A stretch of 22,481 bases of DNA, from positions 1 through 22,481 of the forward strand of contig CAZYOF010000031.1 of NCBI GenBank assembly GCA_964648485.1, written 5' to 3'. Position numbers and translations under genes: made by a program. Each line of letters begins with the position of its first letter. Position 1 is the stretch's first letter. This stretch comes from DAIOEK01 sp964648485 (lineage in GTDB: Bacteria > Chloroflexota > Anaerolineae > Anaerolineales > Anaerolineaceae). The notes below the pieces were generated by a model that was given only the letters and a program-made list of their open reading frames with translations, ran no database searches and was not told the DNA's origin. Below are positions 7,624 to 15,182 of this stretch, piece by piece.

Positions 7624-8760
7624 TCACAGACGCTTTCGGAACATAAATACGCTGGCAAAGAAAACGACGATGCTGAAAACTGCCATCGGCCAGACCCAGT
7701 TCCATAGCGTGAAAAACCCTACACCTTTGAGCATGATTCCCCGCACGATCTCTAGGAAATACGTGACCGGTAGAAGATAGCCAGCGTAATAAGCCACCCA
7801 GGGCATATTTTCGCGTGGGTATAACAATCCTGCCAGAAGGAACGATGGCATCATGATGAAGGATGCCATATACATGGCCTGCATTTGTGTCCTGGAGACA
7901 TTGGAAATCAACACGCCCAAACCCAGAGAACCAAGCAGGAAGATTAAACTGAGGGCGGCTAGTAAAAGGATGTTGCCGGCAATTTCAACACCAAACCAAA
8001 TCGCGCCAACAGCAACTGTCATAGCCACGTTGATAAAGGCAACCAGGATGAATGGTAAAATCTTCCCCAGCATCAACTCCCATGAACGCACCGGTGTGAC
8101 AATCAACTGCTCTAAAGTCCCCTGTTCGCGTTCACGCACGATGGCAAACGCTGTCAGTAACAAAGTTTGGACTTGCAAAATAACAGCCACCAGACCGGGG
8201 ATCATGAAATTCATCTTTTTCAAATTTGGGTTGTATAAATAGCGCACACGTGTGTCTACTGGCAAGTGAATTGTCATACCTGCACCATTTCGCTCCAGGC
8301 GTTGAACAAGTATCTCCTGCGACGTGGACTGACTAACGGTTTCGGCTGCCAATTGAGCGGTTTGGGCAATCGTAGGATTTGAACCATCAATATAAAATTG
8401 AATTACTCCTGTACCCCCAGTGGTAATCTCGCGCCCAAAACCTTCAGGGATATACAAGCCAGCTTTGATCGTTCCTGCATCCAGCATTTCCAATATTTGA
8501 TCTTCACTTTGAGCTGAATGTGTCACCATAAAAAATCCACTGACTGTAAATTTGTCAACCAACAATCGACTGGCATCTGTCTTGGATAAATCGGCAACTG
8601 CCAAAGGAATATCCTCCACATCATTGGCAACCGCATATCCTAGCAAGACCAGCATCATGACCGGAAAGACGATCACCAGCGCAAGGGTGCGCGGATCACG
8701 AATGATATGCAGCCATTCTTTCCTTACAATCGTTGCCATTCGGCGAAAACCTTGTTTCAT
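7624..8760 (-). CDS. ABC-2 type permease (YbhS/YbhR-like)
   Basis: A 378-residue export permease. After 'IVRKEWLHIIRDPRTLALVIVFPVMMLVLLGYAV' (first membrane helix about 25-45) follows an extracytoplasmic domain of about 120 residues, then five helices from about residue 185. It contains the coupling segment 'REREQGTLEQLIVTPVRSWELMLGKILPF' and ends with 'FMFRKRL'. This order is that of YbhS/YbhR and related drug-export permeases. AAGGAG stands six bases before the ATG. Only one permease is present; E. coli has two, so a homodimer is likely. No lesion is visible. Confidence 0.9.
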   Translation of the reverse strand: MKQGFRRMATIVRKEWLHIIRDPRTLALVIVFPVMMLVLLGYAVANDVEDIPLAVADLSKTDASRLLVDKFTVSGFFMVTHSAQSEDQILEMLDAGTIKAGLYIPEGFGREITTGGTGVIQFYIDGSNPTIAQTAQLAAETVSQSTSQEILVQRLERNGAGMTIHLPVDTRVRYLYNPNLKKMNFMIPGLVAVILQVQTLLLTAFAIVREREQGTLEQLIVTPVRSWELMLGKILPFILVAFINVAMTVAVGAIWFGVEIAGNILLLAALSLIFLLGSLGLGVLISNVSRTQMQAMYMASFIMMPSFLLAGLLYPRENMPWVAYYAGYLLPVTYFLEIVRGIMLKGVGFFTLWNWVWPMAVFSIVVFFASVFMFRKRL

Positions 8761-8770
8761 ATGAATCTCC

Positions 8771-9724
8771 TTAATCCTTATCTGCCCGTATTTGCTGGCG
8801 ATTTTCCTGATCTACGAGCGAAACGAAGATATCTTCTAGCGATGGCAGGACGCGTTCGATCCGTTCCACGACGATGCCGCTGGATTGCAACGTTTGCTCC
8901 AACTCAGCTTTTTGATTTTCAGATGCGACCTGGACATGAAGCAATACGCCGTGCGCAGCTACATCTTGGACGATGGGGAAGTCTTTTAAAACCAGTTCTG
9001 CGCGACCGGGTTCCTGACAATCCACCTCGAAGAGGACTCCAATCGCGCCTTCTCTTAGCGAATCAGGGTCGCTCAACGCAATCAGGCGGGAACGATACAT
9101 CATCCCAATCACGTTGCAAAATTCGGCTTCATCCATGTAGTGCGTTGTCGCAAGGACGCTGACGCCCTGGCCTGCCAGTTGGTAGATCATCTCCCAAAAC
9201 TCTCGACGCGAAACCGGATCCACACCCGCCGTCGGTTCATCCAGAAAAAGCATGGGCGGTTCATGAACAATAGCGCAGGCCAGCGCCAATCGCTGCCGCC
9301 ATGCGCCCGAAAGACCACTGCTCAGCTGCTTTTCATGTCCCCGTAGACCTGCCATCTCGATCAATTCAGCGAGGCGTGGTTTGAGTTTTTCACGCGGCAC
9401 ACCGTACAAGTTGGCGTAAAAATCAAGGTTTTCATAAACCGTCAAATCATCATACAGAGAAAATTTCTGCGACATATAACCAATGCGTTGTTTGATTTCT
9501 TCGGTATGTTTCGCAACATCGTAACCCATTACACGCGCTTCACCAGCAGTGGGTTGGAGAATACCGCAAAGCATTCGGATGGTGGTGGTTTTTCCGGCTC
9601 CGTTTGGTCCCAGCAATCCAAAAATCTCACCTCTGGGGATTGCAAAGCTGACCTGGTTGACGGCAGTAAAATCACCAAATTTTTTTGTTAACTAGATCGC
9701 CTCTATTGCTTTTTCGTTGCTCAT
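8771..9724 (-). pseudogene. ABC transporter ATPase 2, interrupted by an in-frame amber codon
   Basis: The intact-looking gene would encode 317 residues from ATG 9724, which overlaps the stop of ATPase 1 as ATGA. It reads MSNEKAIEAI, then TAG at 9694-9692 (codon 11), then LTKKFGDFTAVNQVSF and the full NBD without another lesion. Walker A is GPNGAGKT (39-46), Walker B is MLFLDEP, and the H-loop is TTHYMDEAE. The signature is LSGAW instead of LSGGx. The next in-frame start is TTG 9616, at the residue before Walker A, and would lose the whole first beta sheet including the A-loop. So unless TAG is read through, suppressed or a sequence error, the exporter lacks a working second ATPase. Confidence 0.85.
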
Positions 9725-10665
9725 GCCTGGGCCTCCTGCTTTTCAACCAGGTGGATGAAGACATCTTCCATCACAATCCGTGCTTCTCGCAGGATACTGA
9801 TGTTCGCCCCTTCCCTTTTCAGGGATTCTTCAAGTTTTGGTAAAACTTTGCTTGAATCCGAAACCGAGAGGCGTAATCGGTCACCTACAGCGCGCCAGCT
9901 CAGTACGCCCTCCGTCTGGTCTGCAACCGCGCGCAAGATACGCCGCGGGCGGGCTTTTACTTCAACAATGCGAAACGGCATTTGTTTTTCCAATTCATTT
10001 GGCGAACCAGTGATGAGTAATCGTCCCCTGTACAAGATGCTGACCGTCTTGCAGCGCTCAGCTTCATCCATATACGGCGTGCTGACCAATACGGTCACGC
10101 CTTGGTGGATAACCTTTGTCAGTAGCTGCCATAACTCACGCCTGGAAACGGGGTCTACACCTGTGGTAGGTTCATCCAACAATAGGATTTCTGGCTCGTG
10201 GATCAGCGCGCAAGCCAGCGCCAGTTTCTTGCGCATCCCGCCGGAGAGATTTTCACTTCGTCGTTTGGTGAAATCTGTTAAACGAGCAAATTCCAACAGT
10301 TCATCAATGCGAGTTTTTTGTCTCTCGCGGGGAACACCATTGATGTCTGCAAAGAAGTGCAAGTTTTCCAATACACTTAAATCCGGGTATAAACTGAAGG
10401 CTTGCGGCATATACCCCAGACGAGCGCGGATTTTCTCAGGCTGCTTGCTTACGTCAAGTTCTGCTAAATGAGCAGATCCCGAAGTGGGCTCCATTACTGT
10501 CGCAAGAATACGCAACAACGTGGTTTTGCCTGCACCGTCAGGACCGACCAGGCCGTACAACTCTCCTGGTTTAACGGTCAAATCAACCCCTGCCAATGCC
10601 GGCCCTGTCTCTTTGGTTTTTGAGTAATATTTTGTAAGCTGTTGCGTTTTTATAACTTCTTCCAT
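9721..10665 (-). CDS. ABC transporter ATPase 1 (first half of a split YbhF)
   Basis: A 314-residue nucleotide-binding subunit. Walker A is GPDGAGKTT (41-49), where Asp replaces the common Asn as in the first domain of YbhF. The signature is LSGGM (140-144) and Walker B ILLLDEP (160-166). The D-loop and H-loop region reads 'STPYMDEAERC', so the switch histidine is replaced by Pro197. The C-terminal 80 residues are a regulatory extension with a beta-rich fold. YbhF of E. coli fuses two such domains; here they are separate, overlapping genes. AGGAG stands five bases before the start. The degenerate H-loop indicates that this subunit works as half of a heterodimer. Confidence 0.92.
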   Translation of the reverse strand: MEEVIKTQQLTKYYSKTKETGPALAGVDLTVKPGELYGLVGPDGAGKTTLLRILATVMEPTSGSAHLAELDVSKQPEKIRARLGYMPQAFSLYPDLSVLENLHFFADINGVPRERQKTRIDELLEFARLTDFTKRRSENLSGGMRKKLALACALIHEPEILLLDEPTTGVDPVSRRELWQLLTKVIHQGVTVLVSTPYMDEAERCKTVSILYRGRLLITGSPNELEKQMPFRIVEVKARPRRILRAVADQTEGVLSWRAVGDRLRLSVSDSSKVLPKLEESLKREGANISILREARIVMEDVFIHLVEKQEAQA

Positions 10666-10698
10666 CTTTTCTCCTGATGCGCCTTTTTGGTGGGGCGT

Positions 10699-11394
10699 TT
10701 ACTCGATTTTTAATGGAGCAATTACTTTAGAGAGCATATTCCCCAGGCTTTCGCGCGCTTCCTTGTCCATGTGATCGAGAAGGATTTCGTAGTTGCGAAT
10801 TCTCTTGAGTACATTATCGGTTAATTCAATCGCATTACTTTCTCCTGACGCAAGCCCCAGCATAAATCCGGGAAGTAAGTTTAAGCCGCCAGCATTTTTT
10901 TTCTCAATGAGAGCGAGAATTACCGAAGCGTAATAATCCATCATACGATGCCGCCCCAAGGCGTGTAATCGTGTAACGAGATCACTTATTAAATTCGAAC
11001 AATAGCGTACGTCGTCAAGACCAGCATCCATTTGGAGGAGGATGTCTTCTGCCAGTTTTGCATCTTCAAATTCACCCGCTGCAATTTTTGAAACGATCCT
11101 TTCCTTGGCTTCTTCCAGCGATAGGATTTCATCTCCAGCTAGCTTCTTAAAGGTTTCTTTAGCCTTTTGGGTGGGTTGAAACAATACGGAAGCCCGTCCG
11201 GGACCTTCACTCCGTGTTTCATATACCGATTCGACATACCCCTTTTCCTCCAGTAAACGCAGCATATCGTAAGCAGTATATTTACTGAGGTTTAATTGCT
11301 CAGCTACCATTGAATAGTGAATGGGTTCCTGGATCTCCAGGTAGATATCCAACAGTTTTTCTATAAATGATTTTTGTCTTTTTGTAAGTTTCAT
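10699..11394 (-). CDS. HTH transcriptional regulator of the exporter operon
   Basis: A 231-residue protein. Residues 1-75 form a winged helix ('RQKSFIEKLLDIYLEIQEPIHYSMVAEQLNLSKYTAYDMLRLLEEKGYVES', wing 'EGPGRASVLFQPT'). The rest is all-helical and probably binds ligand or dimerises. It is cotranscribed with ABC-2 exporter genes, and I take it as their local regulator. An upstream in-frame TTG (11406) would add four residues; ATG 11394 is preferred. It is the first gene after a near-consensus promoter. The precise family name is not certain to me. Confidence 0.78.
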   Translation of the reverse strand: MKLTKRQKSFIEKLLDIYLEIQEPIHYSMVAEQLNLSKYTAYDMLRLLEEKGYVESVYETRSEGPGRASVLFQPTQKAKETFKKLAGDEILSLEEAKERIVSKIAAGEFEDAKLAEDILLQMDAGLDDVRYCSNLISDLVTRLHALGRHRMMDYYASVILALIEKKNAGGLNLLPGFMLGLASGESNAIELTDNVLKRIRNYEILLDHMDKEARESLGNMLSKVIAPLKIE

Positions 11395-11444
11395 GATTGC
11401 GCCCAAAAAACCAATTTAACCTAAGAAACCAAAATATTCTCGCA

Positions 11445-11473
11445 ATCATATGCTACATGAATGTATCTGTCAA
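11445..11473 (-). promoter_or_regulatory. Strong promoter for the exporter and lipid gene series
   Basis: TTGACA (11473-11468), a 17-base spacer and TATGAT (11450-11445) on the minus strand are close to the vegetative consensus. Transcription would begin near 11438. Two direct copies of TTGGTTT lie just downstream, between about 11437 and 11405, and could be operator half-sites for the regulator encoded by the first gene. The operator role is inference. Confidence 0.7.
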
Positions 11474-11574
11474 GTTAAAAATACAAACAGGGAGGGTAGG
11501 ATAGCCATGGGCATTTTTGATGTTCACCGCTGCCGCGCGGGTCTTCATCCGCGGAGGGCTTTCACTCGGCGTGG

Positions 11575-11751
11575 TCACGTGCGAGGGGCGTATTTTTCCG
11601 ATTCCTGCCGGTACACGCGCACTTCCCCGTCTTGAGTGGAAATCCTCGGCCTGACGCGATTGATTTGGGGAAATGCGAAGCTGATCCCCTCATTTACTCC
11701 CTCATCCACGCTTCCCCCGCAGAGAGATCGATTGAATGTGGGATCTCTGCG
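11575..11751 (-). pseudogene. Possible C-terminal remnant of an unknown gene
   Basis: One minus-strand frame stays open between TGA at 11754-11752 and TGA at 11577-11575. It includes 'DEGVNEGISFAFPQINRVRPRI' and then 'QDGEVRVYRQESEKY'. The 'EGIxFAFPQ' part recalls the C-terminal end of MscS-type channels, but that is a weak resemblance. It has no convincing start; a GTG at 11709 is possible. Base composition changes near here from AT-rich to GC-rich, so this may be the cut end of a transferred segment. The stretch 11474-11574 holds no gene that I can support. Confidence 0.25.
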
Positions 11752-11770
11752 TCAATGAGTGACCTTTTTT

Positions 11771-12451
11771 CTATCGCTGTGACAATTGCCGATCCAGCCA
11801 GCCCCGCACTGCCGTCAGCGATTCTTCGGTGATCGTATGACCCATGTGGAAGTTGTGATAATCCACGTTCACCCCATGGCGCAGGAGAAAGTCGCGGGAT
11901 TGATGCGACCACTCGAGCGGCATGCTGGGGTCCTCAAACCCGTGCGTCATCACGACAGGTTTACCTTTTACCCCCGCTTCGTCAATGTGCAGACCGGACT
12001 GCATGGGAACATAGCCAGACTGCGCAATAACGCCCGCGATGCGATGGGGGCGGGTGAGCAGGAAGGACATCGAAATCATGCTGCCCTGGCTGAATCCCAT
12101 CAGGAAGAATTTTTGCGGGTCAATCGGATAGGTATCAAGCATTTCGCTGATGAAGCTGTCGATTTTTTCCAGCGTCGCCTCCAGATGGTCAGGATCGGGG
12201 CGGCCAAACTGGGTGACGGGATACCAATCATAAGCGCCAGGGGCAAATTCCACTGGCCCACGCCCGCTGATCCATAACAGGTTTTCCTGCAGATGGGGAG
12301 CCAGTCCAATCAGGTCGCGCTCGTTGCTGCCGTGTCCATGCAGGGCAAAGATGGCGGGATAACGCGTCTGCCCCTGATCAGGAAAGTAGGAAGCGGGAAA
12401 TTGCACCAGGTGGTAAATAGAAAGACTCTTTCCTTCTTCAATGTTTGGCAT
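11771..12451 (-). CDS. Alpha/beta-hydrolase, carboxylesterase/phospholipase type (MhqD-like)
   Basis: A 226-residue Abhydrolase_2 enzyme. The oxyanion region is LHGHGS (38-42). The nucleophile is Ser121 in GFSQGS, the acid Asp174 in 'HGFEDPSMP', and the base His205 in 'MGHTI'. All three catalytic residues are in place. AGAAGGA precedes the ATG. In Bacillus subtilis the related MhqD is encoded with ring-cleaving dioxygenases and induced by quinones. Here the gene ends a cluster that contains such a dioxygenase. The natural ester substrate is unknown. Confidence 0.88.
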   Translation of the reverse strand: MPNIEEGKSLSIYHLVQFPASYFPDQGQTRYPAIFALHGHGSNERDLIGLAPHLQENLLWISGRGPVEFAPGAYDWYPVTQFGRPDPDHLEATLEKIDSFISEMLDTYPIDPQKFFLMGFSQGSMISMSFLLTRPHRIAGVIAQSGYVPMQSGLHIDEAGVKGKPVVMTHGFEDPSMPLEWSHQSRDFLLRHGVNVDYHNFHMGHTITEESLTAVRGWLDRQLSQR

Positions 12452-12494
12452 GGATTCCTTCTCAGAGAAAAAACTCCGATGAAAATGAATTGGT

Positions 12495-12746
12495 TCAGAC
12501 TGCCGCCGCGCGTTTGAGGGTAATGGATTTTTCGGGGCAACTGGCGACGCACTCGGTGCAGGCGTGGCAGGCTTCGGCGCGAAGGGGAAAGGCTTGTTTC
12601 CAGCCGTGGGCCGGGCCTTTAAGCCGTCCCGCGAAACTTAACGCGGCGCGCTCTTCGGCGGGAAGAACCTCAGTCTCGAACACGTCATACAGGCGGACCG
12701 CCGCGGATTCGGCTTTGCCTTCGCACTTGTCGTGGTTGACGGGCAT
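12495..12746 (-). CDS. Ferredoxin-like protein with one intact and one ruined Fe-S site
   Basis: An 83-residue ferredoxin. The second cluster motif is complete: C60-x2-C63-x2-C66-x3-C70-P. The first, expected as C-x5-C-x3-C-P followed by YDVFE, reads C8-EGKAE-S14-AAV-R18-L19-YDVFE, so two cysteines and the proline are gone. Each change needs only one base (TGC to TCC, TGC to CGC, CCG to CTG). The protein can hold at most one standard [4Fe-4S] cluster. I chose ATG 12746; an upstream GTG at 12776 would add ten residues that do not look like the family. The gene lies between peroxiredoxin and esterase and could pass electrons to the redox enzymes of the cluster. Confidence 0.75.
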   Translation of the reverse strand: MPVNHDKCEGKAESAAVRLYDVFETEVLPAEERAALSFAGRLKGPAHGWKQAFPLRAEACHACTECVASCPEKSITLKRAAAV

Positions 12747-12793
12747 AAAGACGCCTGGTTCCTGTTTGCAATTCACCGGTTTGGCCGCGACCG

Positions 12794-13270
12794 TTATGAT
12801 TCGTTCTCCATTCCTTTGACGAACTCGAGCAGTTCAAGGCTTTCCTGAAGCCAGGTCATTGGGTTGGTAGCGCGTTTGACGTATCGAATCACACCTTCCC
12901 GATCCACAATCACAGAGGCTGTGCGTTGGATGACAAAGGCAACTTTGTTCAGATCCAAGGCCTGATACACCCTGCGCTCGGGGTCGGCGAGCACAGGGAA
13001 GGGAACTTTGAGCTGTTCCGCGTATTTGATTGCCCGTTCCGGTGTATCCCCCAGGATGACAATCACTTCCGCGCCGGCTGCTTGAAAATCCTCGTACATC
13101 CGCCCCAACTGGGCGACGTGCGATCGGCACTGCATTCAGTTGTATTCGCGCACGAAGAAAAGCACGACCCGCGACTTGCCGCGGTAGCCGGCAGGTCCCG
13201 TTTCGCCGCCTTTGCTGGAGGGGAGTCTGAATTCGGGCGCGTGAGAGCCAATGGTTATTTCATCGCTCAT
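12794..13270 (-). CDS. Peroxiredoxin-like protein with in-frame TGA at the catalytic cysteine (candidate selenoprotein)
   Basis: Read through, the frame gives a complete 158-residue AhpC/TSA-type protein: MSDEITIGSHAPEFRLPS, then 'SRVVLFFVREYN', TGA at codon 45 (13138-13136), 'MQCRSHVAQLGRMYEDF', 'VIVILGDTPERAIKYAEQL', 'PFPVLADPERRVYQAL' and a normal C-terminus. The family has the peroxidatic Cys where TGA stands (REYNC-MQ-C), so the motif would be U-x-x-C. The start ATG 13270 lies four bases after the VOC stop, behind AAGGGATAG. An independent start after the TGA would lack the first two strands and the active site. Selenocysteine insertion is supported by position and by the hairpin at 13101-13116. 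A simple Cys-to-stop mutation remains possible, since neighbouring genes also carry lesions. Confidence 0.8.
13101..13138 (-). promoter_or_regulatory. SECIS-like hairpin after the in-frame TGA
   Basis: Downstream of the TGA (13138-13136) the mRNA can fold CGCCC (13115-13111) against GGGCG (13105-13101), plus one outer U-G pair. The loop is AGUUG. The loop begins 25 bases after the TGA, and its second base is G. Bacterial SECIS elements are described as a hairpin with the loop about 16-37 bases from UGA and a G among the first two loop bases, so this fits. The stem is short and lies in conserved coding sequence, so chance is not excluded. Confidence 0.45.
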
Positions 13271-13274
13271 GCTT

Positions 13275-14219
13275 CTATCCCTTGTTCGATTCTGCCAATT
13301 CGGCAGTAGTCAAGAGCAAAGCATTCCGGGATGGATCGCGCATGAAGAGACCATCGGGACGACGTTTAAAGATCACGCCTTTTTCTTCCAGTAACCCTTC
13401 CATGCGTTCCAGTTCCTGGGCGTTGGGCAGATTGATGGTGAAATAGAGCAAGCCCAGGGCGTCCTCGGGAGGCGGCGGGGCGCCCTCCCCCTGCCAGGTG
13501 TTGAAGCCAATGTGATGATGATAGCCGCCCGCCGAGACCATGCCCATCCGAAAGCTGCGCGCCATGCCCATATCGTCGAAGCCGAGCAGGTCGTGGTAGA
13601 AACGCCGCGTCTCATTCAGATTAGCAACGTAAAGGTGGAAATGCCCCATGCGTACCTCGGGCGGGACGGGTTCATCCAGGCGGTCATCTTCGCTCAAATG
13701 GGAGAAGAGCGCGTCCAGATCCAGGGCTTCGCGCCCATCGCTGATGGATCCGTCGGCACGGCGGACATAAAACTGTCCATTAGTGATCTCGTTTACCCCG
13801 TCTTCAGGTGATTCGCAGTACAGTTCGATATTGTTTCCTTCCGGATCGTCCAGGTATGTGGTCTTGGTCATGATGTGGTCAGTGGGGTAGTTGGTCCAGC
13901 GCAGGGTAAAGAGGCGTGAGATAGCCCGTGCTAGTTGGCGCCTGTCAGGGAAAAGGATGGCGAAGTGGTAGATGCCGGTCACGCCGCGATAGCGTTTGCC
14001 ATTGGGGATTTGTGTCAGTCGTACGATATCCCCGCTGCCAGTCCCCAGACCGGCGCTATTCCCATCCTGCCAGTGAAGACGTAAGCCCAGCACCTGCTGG
14101 TAAAAGACAAGTTGGTTCTCCAGGTTGGCGACCTTAAGATAGACGTAGCCCGGACGGGTGTGCGGGTGAATGCGGTGCGGGGCAATGGCAACCGGTTGAG
14201 GCAGGGGAATGACGTTCAT
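13275..14219 (-). CDS. Double-VOC ring-cleaving dioxygenase (CatE/MhqO-like)
   Basis: A 314-residue protein with two vicinal-oxygen-chelate domains (about 22-140 and 188-305). Domain 1 shows 'GYVYLKVANLENQLVFYQQVLGL', H85 in 'GIYHFAI' and E132 in 'NNIELY'. Domain 2 shows 'MGHFHLYVANLNETRRFYHDLLGF' (H193/H195) and 'SAGGYHHHIGFNTW' (H234-236), a hallmark of the CatE/YfiE branch. The last position of domain 2, often Glu, is Leu (NALLL), so the metal ligand set should be checked. Family members cleave catechols or hydroquinones with Fe(II). The start overlaps the stop of the upstream gene (14219/14216). The gene sits in an HxlR-headed cluster with DoxX and esterase genes, as expected for quinone detoxification. 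Confidence 0.88.
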   Translation of the reverse strand: MNVIPLPQPVAIAPHRIHPHTRPGYVYLKVANLENQLVFYQQVLGLRLHWQDGNSAGLGTGSGDIVRLTQIPNGKRYRGVTGIYHFAILFPDRRQLARAISRLFTLRWTNYPTDHIMTKTTYLDDPEGNNIELYCESPEDGVNEITNGQFYVRRADGSISDGREALDLDALFSHLSEDDRLDEPVPPEVRMGHFHLYVANLNETRRFYHDLLGFDDMGMARSFRMGMVSAGGYHHHIGFNTWQGEGAPPPPEDALGLLYFTINLPNAQELERMEGLLEEKGVIFKRRPDGLFMRDPSRNALLLTTAELAESNKG

Positions 14220-14731
14220 TTTTCTCCTATATTTTCAACAGAAAGGACTTCTTTGGGCTGCAAACTGCTCCCGGTGACGAAGTTGTAAGAATCCAGGATT
14301 AACCCGAACACCACATTCAATTCATCCATATCCAGCGGGGTGTAGAGCATCACCATGCCTTCATTGCCCAAGAAATGAGCTATGGGGTGAGGCTCGGCCC
14401 ACCCTTTTTCCACCGCTTCGCTCGCGCGCTCGGGTGGCAGCGAGACGTGCAGGCTCCCATCCGGATGGATATGGGCAAATTCGCGCCCGGCGGCGATCAC
14501 CTCGGGGTGAGCCAGCGGCAAATCCTCCCGCAACCAAAGGGCTCGCGCGCCCGGGACGGATATCACCGTGGGGCGATTTTGAACATAGGGTAGAGAATAA
14601 CAACGCCTGAAAAGCTCAGTGTGGATTTCTGGCACAGGTCGTGTGCCGATCTGGGCGTGTGGCATACCCAGGTGAGTGGGTGGCCTGGGTCGCTTGCGTT
14701 TGGGAATTTCTAATTGGTAGTCTGAATTCAT
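14216..14731 (-). CDS. Luciferase-domain-like (DUF5519-type) protein
   Basis: A 171-residue soluble protein. The core reads 'GREFAHIHPDGSLHVSLPPE', then 'KGWAEPHPIAHFLGNEGMVMLYTPLDMDEL' and 'LDSYNFVTG'. The 'H.HPDGSLHV' and 'GWAEPHP' motifs match a family often labelled luciferase domain or DUF5519. Its biochemical role is unknown, and no luciferase activity should be assumed. The His-rich core could bind metal. It overlaps the next gene by four bases (ATGA type), so it is translated together with the VOC enzyme. The first 25 residues are basic and proline-rich. Confidence 0.6.
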   Translation of the reverse strand: MNSDYQLEIPKRKRPRPPTHLGMPHAQIGTRPVPEIHTELFRRCYSLPYVQNRPTVISVPGARALWLREDLPLAHPEVIAAGREFAHIHPDGSLHVSLPPERASEAVEKGWAEPHPIAHFLGNEGMVMLYTPLDMDELNVVFGLILDSYNFVTGSSLQPKEVLSVENIGEK

Positions 14732-14793
14732 TTTTACCTCCTACAATTTACTTCTTTCCTTATAGATTGGCTAGCCACTGACGCACGTCTGGA

Positions 14794-15165
14794 TCACAGG
14801 GAACCTGTAACGAGACGTCCGTAGGCCACAAATCCGGCCAGTGCCAGCAAAATGAGGTTTATTATAATCATGGGATATTTCTTGCGCTGGAGGTGTGTCG
14901 ACTCAGCTCCTCCCATATTCACCGCCAGACCACCAGCGGCTAGTGGGGTTAGCCAGGGGAAGATTCCGGTTAAGACAGGCAATACGACCCCAATTGCACC
15001 TAGAACCTCCAAGGTACCAATAGCGCGCATGACACCCGGCGTAAAGTCGTTGACATAAGCCATTCGGGCTGCTAGCTTTTCCTATGGCTGCACCAGTTTC
15101 GAGAATCCGGAACCGGCAAACACCAGAGCTAGCAGGATTTGTGCAATCCAGATAAAAATGTTCAT
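14794..15165 (-). pseudogene. DoxX-family membrane protein 1, in-frame amber at codon 28
   Basis: The frame from ATG 15165 (GGAGGT six bases upstream) reads MNIFIWIAQILLALVFAGSG, FSKLVQP, then TAG (15084-15082), then EKLAARMAYVNDFTPGVMRAIG and three more membrane segments, 123 codons in total. The family usually has Lys or a similar residue where TAG stands ('KEKLAARM'), so one base change (AAG to TAG) explains it. Everything downstream is undamaged. An internal start at ATG 15063 would give a protein lacking the first of four helices. DoxX/CatD proteins are small quinone-linked membrane proteins found beside catechol dioxygenases. It may be a recent pseudogene, a readthrough site or a sequence error. 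Confidence 0.8.
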
Positions 15166-15182
15166 GGGTTAACCTCCGTAAT

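Noticed and set aside
9616..9616. TTG 9616 as the real start of ATPase 2
   Set aside because: It would remove the A-loop strand and begin at Walker A. The ATGA overlap and the conserved sequence upstream show that the gene starts at 9724.
11720..11751. GCAGAGA/TCTCTGC hairpin after the esterase gene as a terminator
   Set aside because: There is no T-run on the minus strand after the stem. The plus-strand T-run belongs to no upstream gene on that strand.
11450..11832. Plus-strand frames rich in Arg, His and Cys
   Set aside because: Composition is that of GC-rich non-coding or antisense DNA. No family motif and no sensible ribosome site-start pairing.
12834..13130. Second minus-strand frame of 98 codons inside the peroxiredoxin gene
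   Set aside because: A shadow in another frame, rich in Arg, Ser and Cys, without any recognisable motif.
13135..13135. ATG 13135 as the real start of the peroxiredoxin
   Set aside because: It would delete the first 45 residues, including the family N-terminus that is present in frame just upstream, and there is no ribosome site before it.
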